Below are positions 18,153-28,424 of a stretch of DNA of 40,749 nucleotides, one piece after another (positions within the stretch are counted from its first letter, which is position 1; every line of letters begins with the position of its first letter). Source of the DNA: Vreelandella lionensis (lineage in GTDB: Bacteria > Pseudomonadota > Gammaproteobacteria > Pseudomonadales > Halomonadaceae). Location: the NCBI RefSeq assembly GCF_002087295.1, contig NZ_MWVI01000038.1:1-40749 (forward strand), given 5' to 3'. Under the pieces are notes generated by a model. The model made no database searches and was not told where the DNA came from. It worked only from the letters and a program-made list of their open reading frames with translations. The position numbers and the translations under genes are program-made.

Positions 18153-18412
18153 ATTAGCTCCTGATGGGTGGCATAAGGTGGTGGTTTACGCTAAGGCTCT
18201 CAAGACGGCTTGCGGCTCTTTGGTCACGGTTTAAAGAGAATTTTACTGTTGCGCGTCTTGTTAGCGCTAAGCCCGAAATCCTCACGAATAACTTCAGGAT
18301 GACGAAACGCAATCTCAATTAACGCCTTAGCTTACCCAGACGACTTACGCCGCCTTGACTTTTCCCCTGACATTAAAACCATGAGCACCATGAGAGCTAC
18401 AGATAATTTTGA
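18153..18412. other. Noncoding spacer between the EEP-fold gene and fic
   Basis: 260 bp with no plausible gene. Base composition is more AT-rich than the core genes. It contains one TTGTTAGC-type word also found next to the orphan gene end near 19251, but no complete integron attC site could be built. A promoter for fic presumably lies near 18160-18250 but none is convincing. Confidence 0.4.
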
Positions 18413-19165
18413 TTAACTATTGATGCACAGCGTCAATGGAACATGGTCACTTGTTGAAATCCAGTCATCGTGCTGGCCGATCTGCAGAGAACACTTTTCC
18501 GTGAGATCGGCCGAGGTAAAAACGTAGTCAATGTGGTAAGCCTTCTGGCGGTTTCGCTGCAAGAAAAAAGTTGGGCTGGTCTCACTACCCTGCTCTTCCT
18601 CGAAGGCTCGGTGATATTGGCTTTTGAACCCCATCTCACCAAGCTCGGCAACTACGTCCGAGTGATTCCCCCAACGGTCAGGCTTATCCCAGCGCACATT
18701 GCTATTAAAATCACCGAGAATAACTGTCTTTGACCCACTTAGATCTTTTCGATGGATTTGTAGATACTTCCATAATTGACCTATGTAACCAAACACCTCT
18801 TCATTGCGCCCCTTCGTCCAGACAGCAAGCACAGTGAAATCTCCGTCGATGGTAAAGGGAAGGAAGAGCCTGAGGTCTTCCGTACTCCAGTTTAGGCTTT
18901 CACTTTCGCTGAACAGCCCAGGTACAGAAAATCTGCCGTTCCAATCTACCTTTTCAATCCGATGACCGTTACGGGGAAAAATGCCTATACCACGGTTTTT
19001 TGAATCGCCCAACCACAGGTACGAACCGGCCCACTCCCTATAGCTGGGAGTCGATAGCCCAGGGTCTTCACACTCTTGTACCACCAAAATGTCAGCTTGT
19101 AAGCTATCTGCTTGCACAAGTTTCCGCCTCAGTGCTCCATTACAGTTCCAGGTTACGATTCTCAT
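18413..19165 (-). CDS. Endonuclease/exonuclease/phosphatase (EEP) fold protein
   Basis: A 250-residue metal-dependent phosphoesterase of the DNase I/exonuclease III fold. Catalytic landmarks are in order: TWNCNGA (Asn), VVQECED (metal-binding Glu), ILGDFNSN (Asp/Asn), HIDYVF and the terminal STSDHVPL (Asp-His). The substrate may be DNA, RNA or a phospholipid headgroup; the subfamily cannot be told by eye. No signal peptide. It lies among genes of accessory type (Fic, orphan), is more AT-rich than the surroundings and has no strong Shine-Dalgarno. Confidence 0.85.
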   Translation of the reverse strand: MRIVTWNCNGALRRKLVQADSLQADILVVQECEDPGLSTPSYREWAGSYLWLGDSKNRGIGIFPRNGHRIEKVDWNGRFSVPGLFSESESLNWSTEDLRLFLPFTIDGDFTVLAVWTKGRNEEVFGYIGQLWKYLQIHRKDLSGSKTVILGDFNSNVRWDKPDRWGNHSDVVAELGEMGFKSQYHRAFEEEQGSETSPTFFLQRNRQKAYHIDYVFTSADLTEKCSLQIGQHDDWISTSDHVPLTLCINS

Positions 19166-19195
19166 AGATTCGGACAGTTATTGTCGCTAGCAAGC

Positions 19196-19222
19196 GCGGC
19201 TTTGTAATGGAGGCAAAGCCGC
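19196..19222. terminator. Hairpin between orphan gene and EEP gene
   Basis: Inverted repeat GCGGCTTTG / CAAAGCCGC (9-bp stem, about 9-nt loop), followed on the plus strand by an A-rich AATAAAAAA stretch; on the minus strand the T-run comes before it. It sits between two same-strand genes and may be a terminator remnant or a processing site. Confidence 0.4.
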
Positions 19223-19253
19223 AATAAAAAAGACGTCACCGTGACTGACCTTG

Positions 19254-19592
19254 TTAGCTACAGTCATTAAGGAGCTCAACATCAAGATCATATGGCTCAG
19301 TTTCTCCATCATCGGTCCAGGCTCCAGTTGCTGAGATTACGCCATCGTCTACGCCCAAGGTGAGTATTACCCTAGCCTTATGCTCATTCGATTCTCCGTC
19401 ATACCAATAAGATGCGCCGCCCTCAAATGCTTTGCTATTTCGTACCAGCCGACAGCTACCCGAGTACTGGGCGCCATCATCAGAACCCGAAAAATCGAAT
19501 ACAACCTCATTCTCCCGCCATATGAAATGATTCACATCAACCTTAAACTGAGGCTCACCATTGTAATCGAGGTATATCGTTCCTCTGATCAT
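19254..19592 (-). CDS. Hypothetical protein, beta-rich, acidic
   Basis: A 112-residue protein not recognised. It is acidic, with alternating hydrophobic/polar stretches suggesting beta-sheet (MIRGTIYLDYNGEPQFKVDV, HKARVILTLGVDDGVISATG) and no signal peptide or membrane segment. GC content is lower than average. Clean ATG and stop. Its neighbours (EEP protein downstream, AT-rich noncoding DNA upstream) suggest an accessory cargo gene. Confidence 0.6.
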   Translation of the reverse strand: MIRGTIYLDYNGEPQFKVDVNHFIWRENEVVFDFSGSDDGAQYSGSCRLVRNSKAFEGGASYWYDGESNEHKARVILTLGVDDGVISATGAWTDDGETEPYDLDVELLNDCS

Positions 19593-19994
19593 ATTCGACC
19601 CCTTCTTTAGCCAGCTAAGAGTGATTATATAACCTTCCGCATAATACTAATGAACGTACCAACATGATAATTGATGTTACATAGCCACCCTAACGACCGT
19701 AAACTGCTGTTTAAATTACACTATTTATCGCGCATATCAGCATATACAAAATTCGCGTACCCGCTTGTTTTTACGATTTGATCATACACTATTCATAAAT
19801 TTTGCTTTGGTCACGCAGATTTTTGGGGAAATTGTGCTGGGTTAAGGGGTGGATGGTTTAGTGAGTGCGGCACTTGAGGTGGGTGGTTTCTTATGGCGTG
19901 GTGGATGGGCGGCTGAACGCCGCCTTCGCGGGTGCCTTCTTCGCTCGTTGCTCTCGCTCAGTCGTTACGCCGCGCTACAGGATTGGGCTATGTG

Positions 19995-20032
19995 GCTTTA
20001 TCATCGCGAGCTGAAGCTCCCTCCTACAACTT
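19995..20032. repeat. REP-like palindromic element
   Basis: The segment around TCGCGAGCTGAAGCTCCCTC contains GAGCT-GA-AGCTC, followed by CCTACA. This resembles, from memory, short palindromic repeats in intergenic regions of pseudomonads and halomonads. Only one copy is seen here, so the repeat nature is inferred. Confidence 0.4.
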
Positions 20033-20040
20033 CAGGCCGC

Positions 20041-20064
20041 CATAGCCATAGCCATAGCCATAGC
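20041..20064. repeat. (CATAGC)4 tandem repeat
   Basis: Four perfect copies of the hexamer CATAGC. Noncoding, directly right of the REP-like stretch. A likely slippage site with variable copy number. Confidence 0.85.
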
Positions 20065-20129
20065 ACAGGGTAATGAGGGTTCGATTATCATCCCCTCACC
20101 ATTCTCCACTTACGATTCTCCACTGCCCC

Positions 20130-20741
20130 TTAAAGCTCAATCCCTTTCTGGGCTTTGATGCCTTGGTCTTTGAAGGCGTGTTTGACCACTTTCATTTCGG
20201 TGACGGTGTCGGCGAGGTCGATGAGTTGTTGGGGGGCGTAGCGGCCGGTGACGATGGCGTGTTGCATGGCGGGGCGGGCTTGTAGGTCGTCGAGGACTTG
20301 GTCTAGGTCGGGGGATTCGTAGCGTAGGGCGATGTTGAGTTCGTCGAGCAGCACCATGTGGTAGCTGTCGTCTTGGAGCATGCGCTTGGCTTGTTCCCAG
20401 GCGGCGTTGGCGGCGGCGACGTCGCGTTCGCGGTCTTGGGGGTCCCAGGTGTAGCCTTCGCCCATTACGTGGTAGTCCACGTTGGGCAGGTTGCGGAAGA
20501 AGGCTTCTTCGCCGGTGCTGAACGCGCCCTTGATGAACTGCACCACGCCGACCTTCATGCCGTGGCCAAGGGCGCGGGCGAGCATGCCAAAACCGGAGCT
20601 GCTTTTGCCTTTGCCGGGGCCAGTAAGCACCAGCAAGATGCCCTGCTCTTTATCGGCGCGGGCAATGCGCTCGTTCATGATTTTCTGCTTGGCCGCCATG
20701 CGCTGGGCATGGCGTTCTGGGGTTTTGGCATTTTCGCGCAT
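20130..20741 (-). CDS. cobO: Cob(I)yrinic acid a,c-diamide adenosyltransferase
   Basis: A 203-residue CobO/BtuR enzyme that transfers the 5'-deoxyadenosyl group of ATP to the reduced cobalt of corrinoids. The P-loop GPGKGKSSSGFGM begins at about residue 41; VVQFIKGAF, the catalytic-site LLDELNIAL and VTGRYAPQQLIDLADTVTEM are all family features. AGGAG precedes the ATG at good spacing. It is the last gene of a minus-strand cobB-ytoQ-cobO unit, 19 nt after ytoQ. Intact and of normal length. Confidence 0.95.
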   Translation of the reverse strand: MRENAKTPERHAQRMAAKQKIMNERIARADKEQGILLVLTGPGKGKSSSGFGMLARALGHGMKVGVVQFIKGAFSTGEEAFFRNLPNVDYHVMGEGYTWDPQDRERDVAAANAAWEQAKRMLQDDSYHMVLLDELNIALRYESPDLDQVLDDLQARPAMQHAIVTGRYAPQQLIDLADTVTEMKVVKHAFKDQGIKAQKGIEL

Positions 20742-20760
20742 GGGGTCTCCTTGGGGTGTT

Positions 20761-21201
20761 TTACGCTTTCAGCACGTAGCGCAGAGTTTCCACGACCTGA
20801 TCGGTGGTGGTGCACCAGGCTTGTGCTTGGGCGTCGACTTCTTTCAGCGGGTGAACAATATCTTCGCTGTGCAGCGTGATGTAGGGCTTGGCCAGTGCCG
20901 CGCAGTAGCCTGCGTCAAAGGCGGCGTTCCACTGTTTGTACTTGTCGCCAAAGCGCACCACCACTAAATCCGCCTGTTCGATCATCGTGCGGGTGCGGAT
21001 GGCGTTCACTTTGGAGGACTGGTGGTCGCGCCAGAAGCCGTTCTCCGGTTTGCCCAGGTGGTCGCCTGCGGCATCAGAGGCGTCGTGGTCAGTCACCGGG
21101 GCGGTAAACCCCACATCCAGGCCCGCCGCTTCTGCGCCGCGCTGGATCTCTTCACGCCAGTCAGTGTGAATCTCGCCGGAAAGGTAGACGTAAAAGCTCA
21201 T
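20761..21201 (-). CDS. ytoQ: YtoQ family protein
   Basis: A 146-residue protein of the YtoQ family, uncharacterised. MSFYVYLSGEIHTDWREEI, SSKVNAIRTRTMIEQADLVVVRFGDKYKQWNAAFDAGYCAAL and CTTTDQVVETLRYVL resemble the nucleoside 2-deoxyribosyltransferase-like fold (YLSGEIH start; ADLVVVRFG and the AFDAGYCAAL segment), from which a role in nucleotide or base chemistry could be guessed. AAAGGAG sits before the ATG. It lies between cobB and cobO; the upstream spacer contains the MITE. The operon context suggests, but does not prove, a link to cobalamin metabolism. Confidence 0.85.
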   Translation of the reverse strand: MSFYVYLSGEIHTDWREEIQRGAEAAGLDVGFTAPVTDHDASDAAGDHLGKPENGFWRDHQSSKVNAIRTRTMIEQADLVVVRFGDKYKQWNAAFDAGYCAALAKPYITLHSEDIVHPLKEVDAQAQAWCTTTDQVVETLRYVLKA

Positions 21202-21323
21202 GGTAGCTCCTTTAGGGTTGGGGAGTGTCTCGCCGCTCTATGATAGCCCACTGCTGCTTTATGGAAAAACCTTCCATATTTTTAGGCCGGTCGCTGCGCT
21301 TTCCCCTATCTATAACTACGCTA

Positions 21324-21452
21324 GGCTCTGTCTGAAAAGTCGGCGAGCGAAGGTCAGACAAGGCAAAAATCGGCGAAAAGACGGAGTTTACATGTTGTAA
21401 ATGAGTACTTTGAGCCGATTTTTAACGCCGTATGGCCGAGCGCAGCCAGTTT

Positions 21453-21464
<12 letters not shown>
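21324..21464. mobile_element. 141-bp MITE with 15-bp perfect terminal inverted repeats and TA target duplication
   Basis: Ends are GGCTCTGTCTGAAAA (21324-21338) and its exact complement (21450-21464), flanked by a TA on each side (21322-21323, 21465-21466), the duplication typical of IS630/Tc1-type transposition. Inner paired arms AAAAATCGGC (21365-21374) and GCCGATTTTT (21414-21423) and a central TTTACA-TGT-TGTAAA (21387-21401) share the same symmetry centre, so the whole element can fold into one long hairpin. It has no coding capacity, so it would need a transposase in trans. The cobB stop codon lies inside the right inverted repeat. Confidence 0.88.
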
Positions 21465-22760
<1,296 letters not shown>

Positions 22761-22903
22761 AACGATCCTGTTTATCGGTTAATGGTGATTCCATGTCCAT
22801 GCGTTAACGGCTGAGTGTCTGCGGGTCGAACCTTTCTTTGCTAAGGTGAAGGTCTTCGTTTGATTCTATGTTCCGCTCTGTTTCACTCACCGGAGTTTTC
22901 CGC

Positions 22904-23788
22904 ATGCGTATTCTGTTTACTGGCGGCAGCGGCAAGGCTGGCCGCCATGCGACTGCTTATCTTCGCGATCAAGGTCATCGCGTCACCAATCTGGATTGGG
23001 CAGTATCCGACGTGCCCGGCATCACGACTCTAAAAACCGACCTGACCGATGCAGGCCAAGTGTTCAATGCGTGCCAGGCCTACGCAGGTTTCGAAGTGCT
23101 TGAACCGGGCACCGGCGTGCCGCGTTACGATGCCATTGTTCATTTCGCCGCCATTCCCGCCATCCTGCATCGGCCGGATAATGAGACCTACCGCATCAAT
23201 ACGCTGAGCACCTACAACGTGCTGGATGCCGCCACCAAGCTGGGCATTCCTAAGGTGATCTTCGCTTCCAGCGAGACCACCTATGGCATTTGTTTTGCCG
23301 ATGGCGAGAAGAAACCGGACTACCTCCCCGTCGATGAAGAGCACCCCACCGTGCCTCAAGATAGCTATGCGATGAGCAAGGTGGTCAACGAGGTGACCGC
23401 ACGCTCCTTCCAGGCGCGTTCGGGCATCGACATCTACGGCCTACGCATCAACAACGTTATTGAGCCCCACGAGTACCGTCAGAATTTTCCGGCCTACATG
23501 GATGACCCGGCCCTACGTCGCCGCAATATTTTCGCCTACATAGATGCCCGCGACCTGGGCCAGATGGTCGATTGCTGCCTGAAAACGGACGGCCTGGGCT
23601 ACCAAGTGTTCAACGTCGCCAACGACGATCTCTCGGTTGGCCTAACCAACGCTGAAGTGATCGAGCGCTTCTATGCTGGCGTCCCCATCAAGCAAGACAT
23701 GGGCGAATTCGAGACGTTCTACAGCAACGAAAAAGCACGTCGACTAGTCGGCTTCGCGCCCCGCCATACGTGGCGGGAAGAGCTATAG
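22904..23788 (+). CDS. NAD-dependent epimerase/dehydratase (extended SDR)
   Basis: A 294-residue extended short-chain dehydrogenase. It has the Rossmann loop ILFTGGSGKAGRHA (3-16), the acidic NAD-selecting LDWA, IVHFAAIP, a Ser-containing IFASSETTYG and the catalytic YAMSK (Tyr-x-x-x-Lys). The start at 22904 is chosen over an in-frame ATG at 22868 because CGGAG is at proper spacing and the family begins MRILFTGG. It resembles uronate dehydrogenase/sugar epimerase branches; the substrate is not readable. Alone on the plus strand between two cobalamin blocks, its stop 9 nt from that of btuD. Intact. Confidence 0.87.
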   Translation: MRILFTGGSGKAGRHATAYLRDQGHRVTNLDWAVSDVPGITTLKTDLTDAGQVFNACQAYAGFEVLEPGTGVPRYDAIVHFAAIPAILHRPDNETYRINTLSTYNVLDAATKLGIPKVIFASSETTYGICFADGEKKPDYLPVDEEHPTVPQDSYAMSKVVNEVTARSFQARSGIDIYGLRINNVIEPHEYRQNFPAYMDDPALRRRNIFAYIDARDLGQMVDCCLKTDGLGYQVFNVANDDLSVGLTNAEVIERFYAGVPIKQDMGEFETFYSNEKARRLVGFAPRHTWREEL

Positions 23789-23797
23789 CACTAAGCG

Positions 23798-24569
23798 TTA
23801 CCCTTTTATCGGCACAAACACTGGCGCGCCCTCCACCTCGACCCCCGCGAGCTTTTGGCGGTAGAGGCTTTCTAACGCACTGGGCACCAGCATGGTGTCC
23901 CGTGAGCCCCAGCAGGCTTCGCCGCTGGGGTAGAGCAGCAGAATGTGGTCGCACCAGCGGGCGGCTAAATTCAAATCGTGCAGGCACATCATCACCGCGC
24001 TGCCCTGGGCGGCCTGCTCGGCCATTAGCGCCATTACTGCGCTTTGGTGGTGTAAATCCAGGTGGTTGGTGGGGTTCGTCCGCCAGCCAAATATTGGGCG
24101 CTTGGGTAAGCACCGTCGCCATCGCTACCCGCTGGCGTTCACCGCCGGAAAGCGTGTTGACCAAGCGGTGGCGAAGATGCGCCACATCCAGCGCTTCCAG
24201 GGCGGCCTCGGCGCGGGCGTAGGCGTCGGCACCTTCCATCTGCCACAGGGAAAGGTACGGGTGGCGGCCAATCAGCGCGGTCTCTAGCACCGTGGCGGGA
24301 AAGCCGTCTAGACGCTCTTGAAACACCAGCCCTAGCTGCTGCGCCACTTGCCGCCTGCGCAGTTGGCTAAGCGGCGTGTTGCCTATCAGCGCCTGCCCTG
24401 AACGGGGGGCGTTTAACCCCGCCAGCGTATGCAGCAGCGTGGTTTTGCCCGCCCCGTTGGGGCCAAGCACGCCCCACACCTGCCCTGGCTCGATGGTGAG
24501 GTTCAGCGCCGTGCCTGCGCTGCGCCCCGGCACGTTGATGATCAGGTCTTGAGTCGCCAAGCGGGTCAT
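23798..24569 (-). pseudogene. btuD: Vitamin B12 ABC transporter ATP-binding protein, frameshifted
   Basis: ATPase subunit of the corrinoid importer. Walker A is GPNGAGKTT, the ABC signature LSGGERQRVAMA, and Walker B WLADEP. After WLADEP the frame changes: the expected TNHLDLHHQSAVM and the H-loop CLHDLNLAARW lie in another frame to a stop at 23798. One extra C (G on the plus strand) in the run at 24071-24074 explains the break; corrected length is about 256 aa. Its ATG overlaps the btuC stop (TGATG), indicating translational coupling. As written, the H-loop is lost and the transporter would not work. Confidence 0.85.
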
Positions 24570-25541
24570 CAGCGGCTCCGGTAGAGCAAAAAGAGGAAGG
24601 TGGGCACGCCCAGCAGCGCGGTAATCACGCCCACGGGGAGCTGTTCAGGGGCAATCATCGTTCGCGCTAAGGTGTCGGCCAGTACCAGCAGCGTGCCGCC
24701 TGCCAGGGCGCAGGCGGGTAAAATCAACCGCTGGGCGTTGCCTCACAGCAGGCGCAGCATGTGGGGCACTACCAGCCCCACAAACCCAATGCTGCCTGCG
24801 GTGGTCACGGCGGCGGCGGGTTAATAGGCTGGCGACAATGTAGACGCCCCACTCCAGCGGGCGAACATCTACGCCAAGGGCAGCCGCTTGCTGCGGGCCT
24901 CGGGCCAGCACGTTGAGGCTGCGCCCCAGCGGTATCAGTAGCACGCAGGTGGCCATCAACAGCAGCAAAGGCGGCCATGGCGTGCGGGCGTAGGATAAAT
25001 CCCCCATCAGCCAATAGAGCATTCCCGGCAGCCGATCGGCGGGGCTTAGCGCGAGCATCAGGGTAACCCCCGCGCCCCCCCCCGCTGCTACTACCACGCC
25101 AGTCAGCAACAGCCGGGAAGGCGTCCAACCGCCGCTGCCGTGGGCTAAGCCAAACACTAAGAACGTGGAAAGCAGCGCGCCTATAAATGCCGAGCCGGAC
25201 ATCAGCACGCCGCCCACGCCTGCCAGCATGGCCGCCAGCGCACCGATGGATGCCCCGCCGGAAAGCCCCAGCACGTAGGGGTCCGCCAGCGGGTTGCGCA
25301 GAAGTACCTGCATTAAAGCTCCGGCCACCGCCAGCAGCCCGCCTACCGCAAAGGCGGAAAGCGCCCGTGGCAGGCGAAGTTCAATCACCATGGTGCGCGC
25401 CAGCGCATCGCCCTGGCCCTGCACCACCGCCCAGAGCTGCGCTGCCGAAAGCTGCGCGCTGCCCACTGCCAGAGAAAACAGCATGGCGGCCACGGCAATC
25501 AGCGCCAGCAGGCCTAGGGGTTGCCACAGGCGCGCCACCAT
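24569..25541 (-). pseudogene. btuC: Vitamin B12 ABC transporter permease, frameshifted with in-frame TGA
   Basis: FecCD-type permease with about ten membrane helices. Family marks: LRLPRALSAFAVGGLLAVAG, LLRNPLADPYVLGLSGGAS, GALLSTFLVF and the coupling helix region. After VASLLT the text becomes non-homologous; deleting one C at about 24818-24820 restores LTAAAVTTAGSIGFVGLVVPHM. In that restored frame a TGA at 24743-24745 follows HMLRLL, after which homology continues (ADTLARTMIAPEQLPVG) to a TGA at 24569-24571. Thus two lesions are needed to explain one gene of about 323 codons. Start codon overlaps the btuF stop (TAATG). Confidence 0.82.
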
Positions 25542-26472
25542 TAAGAGGCCCCGCGCTTTTGGCGGGCTTGTTCAAGCTTGTCACACAGAATCTGTGCGCC
25601 TTCCATTAGGCGCGGCGTGGGCCGCTGAATTAAAGAAGGGGGCCCAAAATAGAGGTTATCGCCCGTTACGGCGGCAAGATTGGGGGACTGTTCCCAGTGG
25701 GTGAGCCAGTCGCGGTTCTCCTCCCCCATGCCTCCGGCAATAATGGCCTCGGGGTTGGCTGCCAGCACGGCTTCATCGTCTAAACGCGGTACTAAACGGT
25801 GCTGATCGCCAAAGACGTTCTCGCCGCCGCAAAGCTCTACTACCTGACCAATCAGATGTTCGTTATTAACGCTCATCAGCGGCTCGTCCCACACCTGATA
25901 AAAGGTTGGGACCGGATCGCGTTCGCTATAGCGAGAGGTAAGCGCGACCATGCCGTCTCTAAACTCGCTAGCCGCCTGCCGCCCCGTTGGTTCACTTCCC
26001 GCTAAACGGGCCAGTCTCTCAATGGTGTGGGCGACGTCTTCCACGCTACGCGGCTCGATGTAGAACACCGGCATACCTAGCGCTTCGAGGGTTTCCATCT
26101 GCTCGGCGGGGTTACCGGTGACCCAGCCGATGACTAAATCAGGCGCAAGCCCGACCAGGGCTTCCAAATCGATTCGGGTATGGCTGCCTACCAGGCCACG
26201 TCCTGGGCTTCCGGCGGGTAGCCACTGTAACTCACTACGGCCACCACCTGATCTCCTGCGCCTGCGGCGTAGGTGAGTTCCGTCGCACCGGGTGAAAGCG
26301 TGGCAATGCGGTTGGCCGAAGCGTGCAAGCACACTTCCCGCCCACGGTCGTCTACCGCGCAGCGGCTGGGGTTATCCCCGTGCAGCGGGTTAGCAAACCC
26401 GCTACCCAGCCATAACAAAGCGGCGCCAAGGGCGCCGCCGAACTGCATTAGCTTATTGGCCAAAGTGAACAC
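25541..26472 (-). pseudogene. btuF: Cobalamin-binding periplasmic protein, frameshifted
   Basis: Class III (helical-hinge) solute-binding protein for vitamin B12. Signal peptide in MFTLANKLMQFGGALGAALLWLGSGFA, then RIATLSPGATELTYAAGAG and YSGYPPEAQ (first lobe), and LEALVGLAPDLVIGW, GMPVFYIEPRSVEDV, CGGENVF in the second frame. One missing G near 26190-26192 after DVAW links the two; the corrected protein has about 310 residues. The open second-frame part (to 25541) is complete. Its start lies 20 nt inside the 3' end of btuB, and its stop overlaps the btuC start. Delivers B12 to BtuCD. Confidence 0.85.
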
Positions 26473-28267
26473 TCAAGAACCCTGCCCGGCCTGCGTTGAT
26501 GTAGTCAGCGCCGTCAAACGAGCGCGTGGTGACGTAGTCTTGGTCTAGCACGTTCTCTAACGTTACCCGAGCGCTCCACAGCGGCGCAAACTGCCAACCT
26601 GCACGCAGATTCACTAAACCATACCCGCTCAGGCGATCTTCGTTGGCCGCGTCGCGGTAGCGATGATTTTGCGCGACCCAAGAGCCACCCACGGACCACT
26701 CCCCCAGCTCGCGGTCTACGTCTAGGCGCAGACTTTGTGACGCGCGGTTTTGCAGGCGCTTGCCGGTCAGGCGGTTTTCAGGGTCGGTGTAGGTCAGCGC
26801 GGCGGCCAGCGTCCACTCATTCACTTCTACGCCAGTGCTAAGCTCAGCGCCGCGAATACGAGATTGCGGCACGTTAAACTGTAGCCCTTGGCCCGCAATC
26901 AGGTTGTCGATATCGGTTTGGTAAAGCGCCGCATCCCAGAACCAGCGGGCATACTGGCCGCGCACACCGACTTCAACCGACTCGGAGGTTTCAGATTCTA
27001 AGTCCGGGTTGCCAAAACCGGGGTAATAAAGCTGGTTATAGGTAGGGGCATTAAACGCCGTGCCGTAGTTGGCGCGCAGCGTGTGGTGGCCATCTAGCTC
27101 ATAACCCACGCCGACGCTGCCGGTGACTTCTTCACCATAAGATTCGTTATCATCAAAGCGCAGGCTGCCTTGTAGCATAAAGGGCGAGAAATTCAGCAGC
27201 GCCTGCGTGAAGACGGCGGCATTGCTACGGCTGGTTTCATCGTATGAGGTGGTGCTGTCTACACGGTCTTCACTGTACTCGGCGCCAGCCACTAGCTCGT
27301 GGGCACCAGCAGTCACGGTATTTTCCCAGCGGGCGGTGCGAATTTTGGTGTTAAAAACGGAGTCGCCAAACTCGGCGAAGTTATCGCTTTCATCCCGGGC
27401 TTCGCTGAGCGTTAACCGGCTGCGCCAGTTGTCGGCCAGCGGCAGCTCGCCGTACACGCCTGCGACCTGCTGGACAAAATCGTTTTCCCCACCGTCGTAC
27501 TCGTTGTGCCCGCGGGCACGCAGGGCCAATACGCCCGCTTCTGCCCCGTTATCAAACGTGTGAGAGACCCGTGCCAGCGCAGAGGTGTTGTCGTAGCCTT
27601 TGTCGTCGCCATCACGACGCACTGGCTGGCCGTCGGTATTGAAGTGGCTACCAGAGAAGCTGTAGCGGGTGCCGCTCTCTTTCCCACTAATCCCCGCGCT
27701 TAGGCGCTGGGTATTGAACGAGCCGCCGCCTGCGGAGATACGCGGCTGGGGGCTGTCTTCTTGGCCTTCTGGCGTAAAAAGTTGAATGACACCGCCAATG
27801 GCGTCGGCACCATAGAGGCTGCCACGGGGGCCGCGCACGATTTCAGCGCGCTCAAACATGCGCGGCTCAAGCGATTGCCAGGCGGCACCGCCGCTGGTGG
27901 CTGAATTCAGGCGAATACCAACGATCAGCAGTACGTTTTGGGCACTGCCCGTGCCACGAATAAAGACGCTGCTGTTCTTACCAAAGCTGCCGTTACTGGA
28001 AACGTCCACGCCCGGCTGGCCGCGCAGCAGGTCGGTAATACTCACGGGGTCTTGGCGGCGCAGGGTGGCTTCATCAATCACCGTGACCGATGAGAGGCTT
28101 TCATTGGCGGTGCGCGGTGCCAGTGCAGCCGTAACGGACACTGGATTAAGCGAGCTGACAGTGCCTGCCGTTTGCGTCGAGGTTTGCGCCTGCGCCTGGA
28201 CGGCCATTGGCAAAGCGGCCATGGCGAACGCCGCCAGAGTGACGGGGGTGTAAAAACGATTAAACAT
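26453..28267 (-). CDS. btuB: TonB-dependent vitamin B12 receptor
   Basis: A 604-residue outer-membrane receptor. After a signal peptide (MFNRFYTPVTLAAFAMAAL to QAQAQ) come a TonB-box-like NPVSVTA, a plug domain with DLLRGQPGVDVSSNG, VFIRGTGSAQNVLLIVG and ERAEIVRGPRGSLYGADAIGGVI, and a 22-strand barrel ending in the aromatic GFLSVHFGQ. It imports cobalamin and energises transport through TonB. The start at 28267 is chosen because GGGA is 7 nt upstream and the signal peptide begins there; an upstream in-frame ATG adds 11 polar residues. Regulated by the upstream riboswitch. Intact, in contrast to the btuF/C/D genes after it. Confidence 0.93.
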   Translation of the reverse strand: MFNRFYTPVTLAAFAMAALPMAVQAQAQTSTQTAGTVSSLNPVSVTAALAPRTANESLSSVTVIDEATLRRQDPVSITDLLRGQPGVDVSSNGSFGKNSSVFIRGTGSAQNVLLIVGIRLNSATSGGAAWQSLEPRMFERAEIVRGPRGSLYGADAIGGVIQLFTPEGQEDSPQPRISAGGGSFNTQRLSAGISGKESGTRYSFSGSHFNTDGQPVRRDGDDKGYDNTSALARVSHTFDNGAEAGVLALRARGHNEYDGGENDFVQQVAGVYGELPLADNWRSRLTLSEARDESDNFAEFGDSVFNTKIRTARWENTVTAGAHELVAGAEYSEDRVDSTTSYDETSRSNAAVFTQALLNFSPFMLQGSLRFDDNESYGEEVTGSVGVGYELDGHHTLRANYGTAFNAPTYNQLYYPGFGNPDLESETSESVEVGVRGQYARWFWDAALYQTDIDNLIAGQGLQFNVPQSRIRGAELSTGVEVNEWTLAAALTYTDPENRLTGKRLQNRASQSLRLDVDRELGEWSVGGSWVAQNHRYRDAANEDRLSGYGLVNLRAGWQFAPLWSARVTLENVLDQDYVTTRSFDGADYINAGRAGFLSVHFGQ

Positions 28268-28282
28268 GGTGGGTCCCTTGCT

Positions 28283-28304
28283 CGCTGTGCTCACCCGCAC
28301 AGCG
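28283..28304 (-). promoter_or_regulatory. Hairpin just upstream of the btuB ribosome-binding site
   Basis: Perfect 8-bp stem CGCTGTGC / GCACAGCG with a 6-nt loop, ending 16 nt before the btuB ATG. Located between the riboswitch aptamer and the start codon, it may belong to the expression platform that controls ribosome access. Structure seen, role inferred. Confidence 0.45.
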
Positions 28305-28424
28305 TGTTTTTAGTGACCGGGCAGGGGCACACAAGGGAAAGCAGCGGCTGAACGCCTCTGGTATTCGCCCTGCACATGCCCTCCGCATGCCGGTAATTCG
28401 TGGCTTCTCTAAGCCATCACTCTT

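Larger units (their letters stand above)
19593..20129. other. Gene-free region with AT-rich tract and repeats
   Basis: 537 bp without a convincing gene. The first about 230 bp are AT-rich and may hold the promoter of the orphan gene. The second half changes to GC-rich, repeat-type sequence: a hairpin GGCGGC-tgaac-GCCGCC near 19909-19925, a REP-like palindromic stretch near 19999-20030 and a hexanucleotide tandem repeat at 20041-20064. It forms the border between the accessory stretch and the cobalamin genes. Confidence 0.6.

Noticed and set aside
18230..19270. Integron cassette array (CTAACAAG-type words beside the EEP and orphan genes)
   Set aside because: No matching GTTRRRY partner with complementary arms was found for either site, and no integrase is in the window.
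24034..24569. btuD reading frame continuing to 23688 as a longer fusion protein
   Set aside because: After WLADEP the residues are low-complexity and basic; the true ABC C-terminus is in another frame, so this is a frame-shift product.
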